From Phlegmacium glaucopus (lineage: Eukaryota; Basidiomycota; Agaricomycetes; Agaricales; Cortinariaceae), in NCBI GenBank assembly GCA_015039465.1, contig MU130034.1, positions 1-64,000 of the forward strand: a stretch of DNA of 64,000 nucleotides, written 5' to 3'. The notes beneath the pieces are model-generated. The model did not search any database, was not told the DNA's origin, and saw only the letters and a list, made by a program, of their open reading frames with translations. The stretch's first letter is position 1. Every line of letters begins with the position of its first letter. This document shows, one piece after another, positions 12,300-22,842 of this stretch. The position numbers were made by a program, and so were the translations under genes.

Positions 12300-12600
12300 T
12301 ATACAGTTGAGGGGAGAAGAGGCTGCACATAGCAAAGGATCAGTGGTATGTGCCTTTTACTTTGGAACTGCACATATATTGATAAAACTAACACTTCATT
12401 TCATTCAATCTTGTTTCACACAGTATCCCAAGAACTGGAGGCTCTCCAAGTCTTAGAACATGATATGATGCTTAACCTCAAAACTCTTTGTGAACTCCAA
12501 AGTGTAGCCCAATATTCACAGACTCAAGATCATCAATTTTGGATGGAGAATATTTGATATTGTATGACCAGGATTGACAGTGTAAGTCCTCAATAAAATA
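12300..12600 (+). other. Unassigned exon-like relic
   Basis: A pyrimidine-rich stretch ending in CACACAG at about 12423 precedes a short frame (LEALQVLEHDMMLNLKTLC and on) that stops at 12557. An AATAAA follows near 12592. It looks like the last exon of a lost gene, but nothing in the window matches it. Confidence 0.3.
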
Positions 12601-12639
12601 CACCTTAATTTGAACTTGAAGTTTTTCTTGTCTTTTTTG

Positions 12640-12960
12640 GTATAAAGAGACATGAACAAGCAAATGAATGATGAATGAACACAAACAAATGGCCAATGAA
12701 CACAAACAAATGATGACAAAGAGATGAACAGATGATGGACAACAAACAAACACAAATACATGATGACAAATAAATAAGAATGAATAAATGAATGGACAAC
12801 AAATGACTCAATGGACAACAAATGACTCAATGGACAACAAATGACTCAATGGACGATGGAACAACTCAACAGATGATGAATGACTGAATGGATGAACAAA
12901 CATGAACAGATGACAACAAATGAACAACTACAAATGAATGAACAAATGAGGGGTCTACTG
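12640..12960. repeat. Low-complexity AATGA/ACAAA tract with an 18-bp tandem
   Basis: Continuation of the simple-sequence tract. Four near-perfect 18-bp units (AATGGACAACAAATGACTC type) lie at about 12790-12855. Confidence 0.8.
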
Positions 12961-13325
12961 TTAGGGAACAACCAGTAAAATGGTTATGCCTTACAGCAGT
13001 ACTTTACAGTGCCCCACGGTTCCGAGTGGAATCCAAGTGGAGTCCGAGCATTCCATCTGGATTCCGAGTGGAGTCCAAGCAGAGTCTGAGTGGAATCATG
13101 GATTCCGAATGGAGTCCACTTGGACTCCACTTGGACTCTGCTTGGAGTCCAAGTCACTAAGTAGATTCCAAACTGAGTCCAAGTGGAATCCGAGTGGAGT
13201 CTGAGTGGAGTCTGAGTGGAGTCCATTTGGAATCCAAATAGAGTCCAAGTGGATTCCAAGCACATTCCAATGAATTCTGAGCCCATTCTAAGGAATATTT
13301 AGCTGTTACAAGGCCTACTTAATAG

Positions 13326-13680
13326 TAGTGTTGTTGAGGCTGGCTTGAGCAATTTTAGTATTTTTCAAATAACATGACACTATGTACTTTGATTGCTTAG
13401 TGTTGGGAAATGGCCCCCCGGCTTATAGGGTCCTTTACATGTGTAAATATTCATAGAATTTTATAGGATTTATTAGAATTGATATTACCATCAAGCCACT
13501 TGACAAATGGCTTGATGGTAATATAAATTCCAATAAATCCTATAAAATTCTATAAATATTTACACATGTAAAGGACCCTATAAGCCGGGGGGCCATTTCC
13601 CAACACTAAGCAATCAAAGTACATAGTGTCATGTTATTTGAAAAATACTAAAATTGCTTAAGCCAGCCTCAACAACACTA
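13326..13680. mobile_element. Hairpin (foldback) hAT-type MITE
   Basis: A 355-bp near-perfect palindrome. Arms of ~173 bp, starting TAGTGTTGTTGAGGCTGG, surround a loop of ~9 bp at about 13499. It is flanked by a perfect 8-bp target duplication, CTTAATAG (13318-13325 and 13681-13688). There is no coding capacity. The TAGTG terminus links it to the MITEs at 11138 and 61251. Confidence 0.93.
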
Positions 13681-13899
13681 CTTAATAGTAAATATTTATA
13701 ACTTAAATTTCATTATCAGTCAGAGTTATTAAATGTTATTTATTTCAACTAATATCATTTATTTCATTGATATAAATAGTATTGAAATACAAAAATAAAA
13801 TTTGCTGGTGTCATGGTTGTAGGCTATAAAAAATACAAAACAAAAAACCCCACTGGCAGGTGAGGTGTTGTGGCCATCATCATCATTATAGCCTACAAA

Positions 13900-14710
13900 C
13901 AAGGGAGGGAGGGGATAAGCACATGTACTCGTCATTGTACATGTATATTTATTGTCATATGTGCATATTCGTCAGCATACACATATATTTGTCATTGTAG
14001 GCATCTATTTGTTGTCATAGAGGTGTAGTTGTTGTCGTAGGCACCTATTCATTGTCATAGGGGTGTATTCATGGTCATAGAGGTGTATTTGTCATCCTAC
14101 ACATATATTCAGTGTCTATTTGTTGTCATAGAGGTGTACTCGTTGTCATAGAGGTGTACTCATTGTCATAGAGGTGTACTTGTTGTTGTACAGGTGTAGT
14201 TGTTGTCATAGGCACCTATTCATCGTCATAGAGTGTATTCATTGGCATACATGTATATTCATCATCACAGGCATCTATTCATTGTCATAGAGGTGTACTC
14301 ATCGTCATACAGGTGTAGTTGTTGTCATAGGTGCCTATTCATCATCATAGAGGTGTATTCATCATCATAGAGGTGTATCCGTCATCATACAGGTATATTC
14401 ATCATTGTAGGTACCTGTTTGTCATTGTTTTGTTGTCATAGAGGTGTACTCATTGTCATACAGGTATATTTGTCATCATAGGCACCTATTCAATGTTGTA
14501 GGTGTCTATCTGTCGTCATACAGGTGTACTCGTCGTTGTACACATATATTTGTCATTGTAGGCACCTATTTGTTGTTGTACAGGTGTTTTTGTTGGTGGT
14601 AATGCATATTTGTTGTTGTACATGTATACTTGTCATTGTACATGTGCATTTGTCATCATAAGCATGTATTTGTGGTGGTAACATGTATTTGTGGTGGTAC
14701 ATGTGTATAA
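13900..14710. repeat. Degenerate minisatellite (~22-30 bp unit)
   Basis: About 30 imperfect direct copies of a unit resembling TTCATTGTCATAGAGGTGTA. The sub-motifs GTCATNGTA and AGGTGTA/GGCACCTATT alternate. Not coding; frames on either strand are artefacts of the repeat. Confidence 0.85.
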
Positions 14711-14739
14711 GTAAAAACTTAGTAGTGAAATTAAAAAAA

Positions 14740-15110
14740 TTAAAAAAACAAACCCACCCCCCTAGCAAAGGGGGTAGAGCTGTCGTTGTGTGGTGACATG
14801 GTGACATGGTGACGTGGCAGGTGGTGGTGGGTTGTTGTGGGGTTCATTGTTGTTAGCCGCTGTTGTTGTTTGTCTTGGTCACTTGAAGCTAGTAAGTAAA
14901 AGATTCATATAGTGAAATAAAAATAATAATAAAAATAAAATAAAAACCACCCCTCTAGCAAGGGGGGTAGAGCCATCGTCGTGGTTGCTAGTCATCATGG
15001 TAATTCATGGCCATCACTGGAAGCTAATAACTGGGGTTAGTATAGTGAAATAAAAACATATAAAAAAAAACATACCACCTCTCTAGTAAGGGGGGTAGAG
15101 CTGTCGTCAT
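14740..15110. repeat. Three direct ~150-bp units with a GGGGGTAGAGC box
   Basis: Units near 14750, 14940 and 15070 share an A-rich stretch, CTCTAGCAAGGGGGGTAGAGC and then a GTCGTCGT-like stretch. This is interior of the KDZ-like element. Confidence 0.65.
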
Positions 15111-15574
15111 CATCCAGCATCATCCAGCATCATTGGTATCCCCATCATCCATCATTCTTGTGCTCATTTGTCCTTGTTGTTGTTTGCAGTTGTGATATGG
15201 CAGTGTAGTGGTGGTGGTGGTTGTAAAGGTGGTGGGTGGTGATGGTGTGATGGTGTGAGATGATGAGTTGTTTGTAGTTGATTTGTGAGATGTCACACAT
15301 GGTCACATGACCACCTTGCAGCTTAAACAAAATATATTATTGTGATGGTAGACATTGCCAGCTTGAATGTATAACTTAAGCATTGTTATATAATTTTAAT
15401 TATTTTAATAATAAGATTTGTTTCTGTGTTACTTTGGAACTGTGGATTGTGATGGGATCAGAGTTGGAGTCCACTTGGAATTGAGTTGGAATTCCCAATT
15501 TGGACTCGGAGTCCGAGTGGATTCTGAGTAATTTACCTGGAATCCACTTGGACTCTGAGTGGATTCTGAGTGGA

Positions 15575-16147
15575 TGTTAAGTTTGGGAACTCTATTCCGG
15601 AGTATTGGATGGAGTTTGATCAGAATGGAACCACAGAATGGAAAAGGACTCTAGCCTCAGCATATGTGCTGTGCTACCCTAAACCTTCGTGTCCTAATTT
15701 TGGAGTAAGAACAGAATGGAGTGGAACTGGAAGTTGTGGGAACTTAGAGGAAGAATAGGAGGAGGAAACTAGGTTGATATTCAAACTGAGGAAAACATAC
15801 AAGTGTTGAGTACTTAAATAATAAAAGGAATTGCAACTGAAATATAAAGGATAAATATAAAGTGCTGCATTCTGCTCCTGGAAGGTCCTGCATTCTTGGG
15901 TGAATAATCCATAGTGGGTGTGCTGACTGATAGTGGGGGAGCAATGACAAAGAAATAGTGCTTGTGGCAAAGATGTGGTATTGGGTTTGGAGTATTGTTG
16001 GAGGAGCCGGAATGATACAGAGAAGTCTCAGAGTTGGATGTAGGAGGAGTAGAACCAGAAACAAGGGAAAGTACTGGAATGGAGTATGGACTACCAGAGA
16101 CAACTCTGACGGAGCTGGACCGGGGTAACATATAACAGAATGTAACA
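15575..16147 (-). mobile_element. Solo LTR inserted in the KDZ-like element
   Basis: Starts TGTTAAGTTTGGGAAC and ends GAATGTAACA, aligning end to end with the solo LTR at 10017-10587. It has a perfect 5-bp target duplication, GTGGA (15570-15574 and 16148-16152). It splits the subterminal GGANTCC array of the KDZ-like element and is therefore younger than it. Confidence 0.93.
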
Positions 16148-16301
16148 GTGGAATACATTCTGACCAAAGTCACAAAATTGAGGGGGTTACCTGCCAGAAA
16201 ATATTCTGCTTGAAGTCCGAGTTTGCTCCTCAGAATGCTTGGAATCCACTTGGATTCCATTCGGATTCCGAGCGGAAACTGTGGGGCACTGTAAAGACCT
16301 C

Positions 16302-16890
16302 ATATTTAGGTTAGATTTAGAGGTTAGGCTTAAGGCTTAGGGTTAATAGTTAGGGATGGGGATTTTTTTCCACATGGTAGCGTGTTCTTAGTTAGGAGAG
16401 GATAGAGGCATGTTAATCTGTGACACTTTTGGGTGATGTGTCAATCATCTGCTCATTTCTCCTTTGGGGAGTGTGTTGAACTATGTACATCCTCTATAAC
16501 TTCCTTGAAAATCACAAAAGTCTGGTAAAATTCTAGTAAAAGTCTGGTGGAAGTCTGGTGGAAGTCCACCAGACTGTGACCAGACATACAGTCCATTCAT
16601 TTTTCTACTTCCACCAGACTCTGACCAGACTCTGACCAGACTCTCACTGGACTCTCAGACTTTTCTGGAGTCTGCTGGACTCTGACCAGACTTTTCTGGA
16701 GTCCGCTGGACTCTGGTCAGTCCAGCGGAAGTCCGGCCGGACAATGTGGGGGGTGTTAGGGCAACCTACATATAAGAGGAGATGGGACTCTAGGGAGAGT
16801 ATACAGTCTATAAAGACTAGGTAACAGTAGCAATAAGCTAGCAAAGTAGGGGGTTCCAGTTGATAATGAGATAAGGACAGTAATTACTGA
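16302..16890. repeat. Transposon-end debris (telomere-like tract and CCAGACTCT repeats)
   Basis: 16303-16355 is a degenerate TTAGG/TTAGGG-like tract. 16515-16740 is made of short direct and inverted copies of CCAGACTCTGA/AGTCTGGTGG, like the subterminal repeats of a DNA transposon. 16745-16860 (TGTTAGGGCAACC onward) looks like the start of another LTR or terminal sequence. No gene is seen. Confidence 0.5.
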
Positions 16891-16893
16891 CTA

Positions 16894-18450
16894 CTACTTG
16901 AAATAAGGTGGTAGCCAAACAATAGCAAACAAGTATGTAAGCAAGTTGAAATAAGAATAAAATATGAACAGTGAATATGGTATGTACCTCAGGGTTATCC
17001 TCTGACAGGGGAGTGTAAAGTCCTCACTAATTGCTTTGTTGTCCACCTCATCTTTGGTGGCTGTGGGATCAACATCATGCACACAATCAAGACCAATATT
17101 GACATCATCTTGATAGTTGACATTTGAGCTCACCTGGGTGGTGTTGGATTTCAACATAATACCTATTCCCTCAAGCAGCTGAACTGTGAATCAGATAATA
17201 GACTAGGAAAGTATGAATCCAGGACATACCTTTATAGCTGCAAGGTGGATAGTATGTGGCATGCATCACATACATGCCACAGAAGCAGAAAATTCAATAC
17301 CTGCACCTTCACACCGTGACTCCAGGGCCTCCATCAATGTGTCATTATTACTAGCATTGTCCATCATTATAGCAATTATCTAGCGGATTTTCAGTCAATT
17401 AAGACAAACAAACAATGAGATATTATTTGAATGAACCTTGTCCTGAATATTATATGTCTCCAATGTTGACCAGACGACAGCAGCCATGTTCTCTCCAGAG
17501 TGTTGCCCAATTAACTCTCAAAAGTCAATGAGGAGTTCCTCTAGGGTAAACATGAGCAGTAGTCAAACAAGTAACCATTGGAAGACTCACCACACTCCCC
17601 TTCATTTGTGATGTAGTGCGTGACAATAGCCAAAAAGCATAGCAGTTACTAGACATCCAGGCATTGAGTGAAAGACTAATCTTTCCCTCCAGAGCCTTGA
17701 CATGAAAAAAGTGAGTGAAGAACATGTTATGACCAAGAAACCATACTGCAAACATAGCCTTAAGGTGCTCAACATTCTCCTCACCAAGCTTCATTACCTG
17801 CCTTCGAACACCATCCCATTTGGGCAGTGTTAATTTACTAGTTCTCCCATAGCTCATAGTTGTGAGAAATTCTGGCTTCTCAACTTCCTCAAAAGGTTGA
17901 TCACAAGTGACCATCCATTCGATTAGGAGTTGCTCAAATATCTCTTGATCCCAAGGTTCCTAAAAGTATTTTTGAGAAAGATATTAATTGTTATGTACAG
18001 CTGCCTTTGCTTGCTGCTTCATGAATGCCTCCTTGATACCTGAAGCCTGCTCCTCAATTATCTTGAGATACTCTGCTTGAAGTGAGTTGTTGAAAGTCTT
18101 CTTTCCCAAAGCCATAAGTATCTCATCAGCGGTGGGAGTGTCATGCCCCTTCATGATGAGATAGAGATCATGCATTGCCTTGAAGTTTGTGTGGATATGT
18201 GCAATCATGGCTGGTAAAACATTAGAATTGAGGAAACACAATGGTAAAGAAACTTAGTAACTTACTGTGGAGATTATAATTGCTTGCTTTTGTGATCATA
18301 AAAATCTTGCGAGTACCATGATGGCACCAATAATGTGAATTGCCTGGATTTCCTGGATTTCCTTCACCATTCACTTCCCATGGTTCATAGAAATGATAGA
18401 TAGGATTCCGTTGAGTAATAAAATATGAAAAGATAAGTGCTAAAATGCCA
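16894..18450 (-). pseudogene. hAT transposase, decayed and 3'-truncated
   Basis: In minus-strand order there is a BED-like zinc-finger remnant (HYWCHHGTRKIF, ~18320). It is followed by a helical block (18241-17984, AMIAHIHTNFKAMHDLY), the core start (17955-17525, DQPFEEVEKPEFL, KLTLPKWDGVRRQVMKL, ALEGKISLSLNAW), GENMAAVVWSTLETYNIQDK (~17500-17440) and DNASNNDTLMEALE (~17380-17320). This order is characteristic of Agaricomycete hAT transposases. The frame is broken several times, and the C-terminal catalytic and dimerisation region is absent. It is a relic of the kind of enzyme that could have mobilised the 8-bp-TSD MITEs nearby. Confidence 0.85.
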
Positions 18451-18489
18451 TAAATATGTTCATTGTATAACTTTGCATAACTGTGACTA

Positions 18490-18744
18490 GAGTTACTCTA
18501 ACTACTTTCAATGTTTTTAGCACTTATTTGTTCATATCTCATTGCTCAATCCATAGATCTTTCCAGTTATTTTTGGATCATCTTCTTTATGCTTTACTAA
18601 TTCTTTGTATCCATTCAGATGATTTCTATCTCATTCTATTTTGTCATGGTAGGGCAATTTTGGTTTTTCAGACATACCTACTCCCTTCCTATATATCATA
18701 TCCACAGGCTATCTCACAGCTATCTTGCACTAACACATCAACAT
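18490..18744. other. AT-rich spacer
   Basis: No feature recognised between the hAT relic and the LTR element, beyond the AACAT target duplicate at 18740-18744. Confidence 0.6.
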
Positions 18745-19343
18745 TGTTAAGTTTAGAACAAAAGGGAAAACATCGGAGTAAAACGTCGGAGTAAAACCAG
18801 ATCGGACGGAGTCTGATTGGAACGGAACTATGGAATGGGAAAGGACTATAGCCTCAGCGTGTGTGCTGTGCTACCCTAAACCTTCATGTCCTAATTTCGG
18901 AGTAAGAATGGAACAGAGTGGAACCAGAAGTTGCGGGAACTTAGAGGATGACTAGGAGGAGGAAACTAGGTTGATATTCGAACTAAGGGAAAACATACAA
19001 GTTTGAGTACTTTAAATATAAAAGGAATTGCAACCGAAATATAGAATATAAATATAAGTGCTGCATTCTGCTCCCGGAAAAGGTCCTGCATTCTTGGGTG
19101 AATAATCTATGGCTGGTGTGCTGACTGATAGGGAAAGTGATGACAAAGGAATAGTTGTTCTGACAAAGGTGTGGTAAGGGGTTTGGGATATTGTCGGAAG
19201 AGTTGGAATGATACGGAGAAGTCTCGGAGTTGGACATAGGAGGAGTAGAGTCAGAGACAAGGGAAAGTACTGGAATGGAGTACGGACTACCGGAAACAAC
19301 TCCAACAGAGTCGGACCGGAGTAACGTGTGACAGAATGTAACA
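18745..19343 (-). repeat. 3' LTR (in gag orientation)
   Basis: 599 bp, TGTTAAGTTTAGAAC to AGAATGTAACA, matching 22843-23443. Confidence 0.95.
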
Positions 19344-19406
19344 GTACCTCCCTGTCAAGGCTGAGACCCTCGAGGCCACGTGATGGTCTGTGCGAGGTTG
19401 GCATGG

Positions 19407-19412
19407 TATAAA
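19407..19412 (+). promoter_or_regulatory. TATA box of the antisense accessory gene
   Basis: TATAAA lies 75 bp upstream of the ATG at 19487, just inside the element, giving the accessory gene its own candidate promoter on the strand opposite gag. Confidence 0.5.
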
Positions 19413-19486
19413 GACCGTCGGAGACTGGTGGAGATTCTTCACTTCGGATAACTTCCTAAACCACCATCCTCTACAACAAAAACACT

Positions 19487-20513
19487 ATGAGTTCCAACAA
19501 CAAAGCTGGCTCCTCCCTCCCCCCTGCTGCACAACAAGCAAGGCTCGAAGAAGCACGAGAACGTCGGCGGAAAGAGTGGGAGGAGGAGGAGAAGCGGGAA
19601 GAAGCAGAGATTGAGGAAGCCCGGAGGCTAGAGGAGGAGGAGGAGAGACTGAAGGCAGAGAGACAACGAGTAGAAGCGGAGAGGAAGAGGGTTGAAGTGG
19701 AAAGGAAGAGCAGGGAGGAGCAGCAGCGGAAACTGCTGGAGATGCAGCGGGTCCGAAAGGTGGAGGAGCAGAGGAGGAAAGAAGTGGAGGTCATCGACAT
19801 AGATGATGAAGAAGTAGAAGAAGAACCGGAAGACAACGGGATGGAGGCAGGGCCCAGTGTCCCGAAGAAAAGAAAGTTAAATGAGAAAGTAAGTGAATTC
19901 TGTTAAAAAGGAAGAGGAACATAAACTAAAAGAATTATAGGAACAAGTAACTCCGACCATGGAGGAAAACCGGCCGGCCTGCGCCCAATGTATGGGCACA
20001 GGCACTATATGCCACAGAAAGACGTGGGGGCCCAGGTGCTGGAGGTGCTACCAGCTGAAAAAGCGCTGCAGCATAGTTGGAGGAAAAAAGAGGACGATGG
20101 TCATGGAAATGCCAGCGGAGAAGGTCGGAAACAAAGGAAAAGGCAAAGCAAAGGAAAAGGAGATGGACGGGATGGAGAGGTTGACGGAGGGGCTGGAGAT
20201 GATAGGAGACATATTGAGGAAGTTGGCGGAGATGCAGGAGGGAATACGGATGGCAATGGAAGTGTGCATGAGGATGGAGGAAAAGAGGGAGGAAAAGCAG
20301 GAGAAGGAGCGGAAGGAGAAAGAGCAGAACAGAGTGGACAAGGGGGTGGAGATGGAAAAGCAAGAGGAGAAAGATGATGAGGAAACGGAGGGGTTGGACG
20401 ATGGGGCGGATTCAGAGATGGAAAGAGGATTGGAAGCGGAGACAGAGAGAATGGATGGAGAGAAGGATGGAGGAGCAGAGATGGAAGGGATGGAAGGAGT
20501 AGAAAAACAGTAG
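19487..20513 (+). CDS. Accessory zinc-cluster / coiled-coil nuclear protein, antisense to gag-pol
   Basis: Two exons (19487-19888 and 19941-20513) with a 52-bp GTAAGT..TAG intron in perfect phase give 324 residues. Residues ~15-110 are a long charged coiled coil. VPKKRKLNEK at ~125-134 matches the SV40-type nuclear localisation signal. Residues ~143-171 hold six cysteines spaced C-X2-C-X6-C-X8-C-X2-C-X6-C, the spacing of fungal Zn(II)2Cys6 binuclear clusters, with basic residues between the last two. A second acidic/basic coiled coil runs to the C-terminus. The intron, TATA box and AATAAA support a transcribed gene. The function is unknown; DNA or RNA binding in the nucleus is an inference from the motif. 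Confidence 0.8.
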
Positions 20514-20520
20514 AGTAGAA

Positions 20521-20526
20521 AATAAA
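20521..20526 (+). terminator. Polyadenylation signal AATAAA
   Basis: AATAAA lies 8 bp after the stop of the accessory gene and is followed by a T-rich tract at 20545-20565. Confidence 0.5.
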
Positions 20527-20559
20527 TTGTATATAATTTTCTGTTCCTTTTTTTTTTTT

Positions 20560-21660
20560 CTTTTTTGTTTGTATATAAAAATAGTGTTTTCTTGACTTTG
20601 TTTGTGGACAGAAGTAAGGCAACGGAAGAAAAAAGCGGAGGATGGAAAAGACATGGAAGGGAACGGAGAAACAAGGAAACGAATGGAAAAGCAATGGGAC
20701 GGAAAGGGAGACAAGGGAGTGGAAGAGGTGGTGTTGTATGCTGGAATGAACATGGAATTTTTTTGGAAAGCAGTTCAGAGACCGAGAGGTGGTCAAAGAA
20801 ATCCATGAGGATTGAGTCCCGGGGACAGGACAGGGCAGGGAGTTGCACAATGTTTGGTTTTTGGAACGTGAACATGTGGTGCAAGTCCGGAACAACTTCC
20901 CAGACAGGATAGGAAGACGTGGTTGAGGCCGCTGCAGAACGACTAGCAACCTCAACCGGAATGAACGGAACGGAAAAGCATTGGCTCCTTTGGAACGGTT
21001 TGCCCTTATGTAAGCTGCAGCAGACACTAAGGAAAATTTAGGAGTGGTCATTGACTTTGGAACAAACGGAAAAAGAACAGAAAGTGGTCCTGGAATAACA
21101 TCAAGAGGAGTTTTGTCCTCTGATTTCACGGAACCTGTATCGGACATAATAATGTCAAATACCGGACAAGGGGCCTAGGTAGAAATGGAAACGGGAACTG
21201 GAAGGATAAAAATATGGCCTCGGAAAGTTACACTGCTATCGACCCAATCAATCAACAGATTATGTAGGGTGAGCCAGTCAAGCCCAAGTACAGGAGGAAA
21301 ATCTGAATCCAGCTTGGTTTTTAATAAAACCCGGATTTAGTGGACGGGACCACAAGCAAACTGAATGGAAACAAGAACGGAACCAATGGTAGCATGGATA
21401 AACATGCCTGGAGATGAGCCATAATAAAATGGAATCTCATCGGAGGAATCCGAAAATAATTGGAAGAAAAGGAAAAGCAGAGACGGAAAAAACGGAAAAG
21501 CTGAGATTTGGAAAATGAAGAAAAAGAAGAGAAACAAAAAACTGTGTGGGTATCTGGAGAGACTATTGCATAGGAATGCAACAAATTCAGCACAGGGGCT
21601 CTCGCAAATCACTGTCTGTGCTGTGACCAGCGAGTTGCTTAGTCTTTTTCCTTCTCCAAA
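20560..21660 (-). pseudogene. Gypsy aspartic protease and linker remnant
   Basis: Minus-strand translation near 21310-21220 reads PPVLGLDWLTLHN..IDWVDSSVTF, the conserved C-terminal end of a Ty3/gypsy aspartic protease. 21147-20960 resembles the linker that precedes reverse transcriptase in basidiomycete gypsy elements (SLVSAAAYIR). The frame changes repeatedly, and homology ends before the RT domain begins. The zone 20560-20900 is shared with the 3' flank of the antisense gene. Confidence 0.65.
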
Positions 21661-21719
21661 CCGGAGTCCTTTGGCGTAGCTGGAACGGAGTCAGGGATGG
21701 AAACAGAAACGGTAGAGGC

Positions 21720-22811
21720 TCAGCCTTTAGCGGAGCTTGCCTTGGCTAAGTTACAGTCAGAAATACGATGACTGGACTTGCCACAAAAAAGACAGAGTTT
21801 ATTATCCATCCGGCATTGCCTTTCTTGCTGGGTAAGTCTACCCCGCGAGTCCAGCTGACCTTCCAGATTGGGAACTGTAGGAGCGGAAACATTACCGGAG
21901 TCTGCAGGCTTAGCGGAATTTTCATCTGAAGGCCGAGGCTGTTTTCTGGAAGTGGAGGAAGGAACAGAAGATGGATTGGAGGAGGATGAAGAAGGAGTAG
22001 GAGGCTTTGGAGGATTTTGTTGCTGGCCAGGGACGGTTTCTCGAGTACGTTCTTGCATACGTTCCCAATGCCGAGCATCAGCACTTTGAGCTTTTTGTCG
22101 CATTGCAGCCAAGGTCCAGGGTTTGCCGTCTCCTTTGGTAATTTCATCCTTGAGTCGGGAAGGTAAACCTTCGTAAAACCTATACCTCAGAGCGGGCTCG
22201 CCCCAAGTACAGCGGACTGCCAAGGAGTTGAACTGGACTAAGTAATCGGAGATACATTGGCCATCCTTCATTTGGAGAGATGTGAGTTCATGTTCTACAT
22301 CAGCGGATTTGTTGAAAGGGCCAAAGTTGGATTGGAGCTCGTCCATGAAGAGATCCCAATCTTCAAGCCAAGATGGAGGTTTGTCGGTGAATCTGGAAAT
22401 TCCAGGTTCAAACCATTCCTGAGCAACGTCCCGGAGATAGGACAGAGCAAATGTTACTCGCTTGGAGCCGTCCCGGAATGTGTCAGAAGAGCTCCGGAAA
22501 CAGAGCCTACACTGGAAAAGAAAAGCTTTCAGTTTCTTAGGGTCCTTCCCCATGAAGGGTTTGGGCTCTCTAAGTCTGCCAGCCGAATCGGACTTGGCTG
22601 AAGATTTCCCAAGGGAATTCAAAGTGGAAATGAGTTGATTGAAAGGGATAGATGGAGACTCAACATTGTCCATAGTACTCCAAGGTTCATCAATATGACT
22701 AGCCTCTTCAACTACATTGGGCACCGGAGTCTGCCTGGTGGGGGAGTGTTCATGGGACATATTTTCTTGTATTGGTAATTGATTTTTGGAAGTTTTAGAA
22801 CGAGTTAGCAT
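21720..22811 (-). CDS. gag: Retrotransposon Gag with CCHC zinc knuckle
   Basis: An uninterrupted frame of 363 residues begins 32 bp inside the 5' LTR. Residues ~60-240 match the retrotransposon gag fold (PKKLKAFLFQCRLCF, YLRDVAQEWFEP, DELQSNFGPFN, RFYEGLPSRLKDEI). A Ser/Pro-rich linker follows. A canonical CX2CX4HX4C knuckle (CLFCGKSSHRISDC) lies near residue 340. Gag packages element RNA into virus-like particles. Being intact while pol is missing, it fits the class of gag-only elements that borrow enzymes in trans. Confidence 0.9.
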   Translation of the reverse strand: MLTRSKTSKNQLPIQENMSHEHSPTRQTPVPNVVEEASHIDEPWSTMDNVESPSIPFNQLISTLNSLGKSSAKSDSAGRLREPKPFMGKDPKKLKAFLFQCRLCFRSSSDTFRDGSKRVTFALSYLRDVAQEWFEPGISRFTDKPPSWLEDWDLFMDELQSNFGPFNKSADVEHELTSLQMKDGQCISDYLVQFNSLAVRCTWGEPALRYRFYEGLPSRLKDEITKGDGKPWTLAAMRQKAQSADARHWERMQERTRETVPGQQQNPPKPPTPSSSSSNPSSVPSSTSRKQPRPSDENSAKPADSGNVSAPTVPNLEGQLDSRGRLTQQERQCRMDNKLCLFCGKSSHRISDCNLAKASSAKG

Positions 22812-22842
22812 AGAAGGAGTGGGTTGAGAAGTTTGAATATAC

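Larger units (their letters stand above)
12997..16301 (-). mobile_element. KDZ-like non-autonomous element with nested insertions
   Basis: The left end CAGTACTTTACAGTGCCCCA and the right end GGGGCACTGTAAAGACCTC are the same two distinct ends as in the KDZ elements at 29044-33012 and 42508-46537. Dense GGAGTCC/GGAATCC subterminal repeats lie inside both ends (13010-13290 and 15450-15570 plus 16150-16280). No transposase is present. The interior holds a hairpin MITE, a minisatellite and a solo LTR. The 8-bp flanks (CCTTACAG and ATATTTAG) do not match, so the ends may derive from different copies. Confidence 0.7.

Noticed and set aside
13900..14710. Regular direct repeats resembling a CRISPR array
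   Set aside because: Units are degenerate and contiguous with no unique spacers, no cas genes are near, and the genome is eukaryotic. It is a minisatellite.
16745..16890. Complete LTR starting TGTTAGGGCAACC
   Set aside because: No second copy, no TG..CA right end and no target duplication found. Left as debris.
20048..21147. Long minus-strand frames (278 and 348 codons) opposite the zinc-cluster gene
   Set aside because: They are antisense shadows of its low-complexity purine-rich coding sequence. Only their upstream ends overlap real protease-linker remnants.
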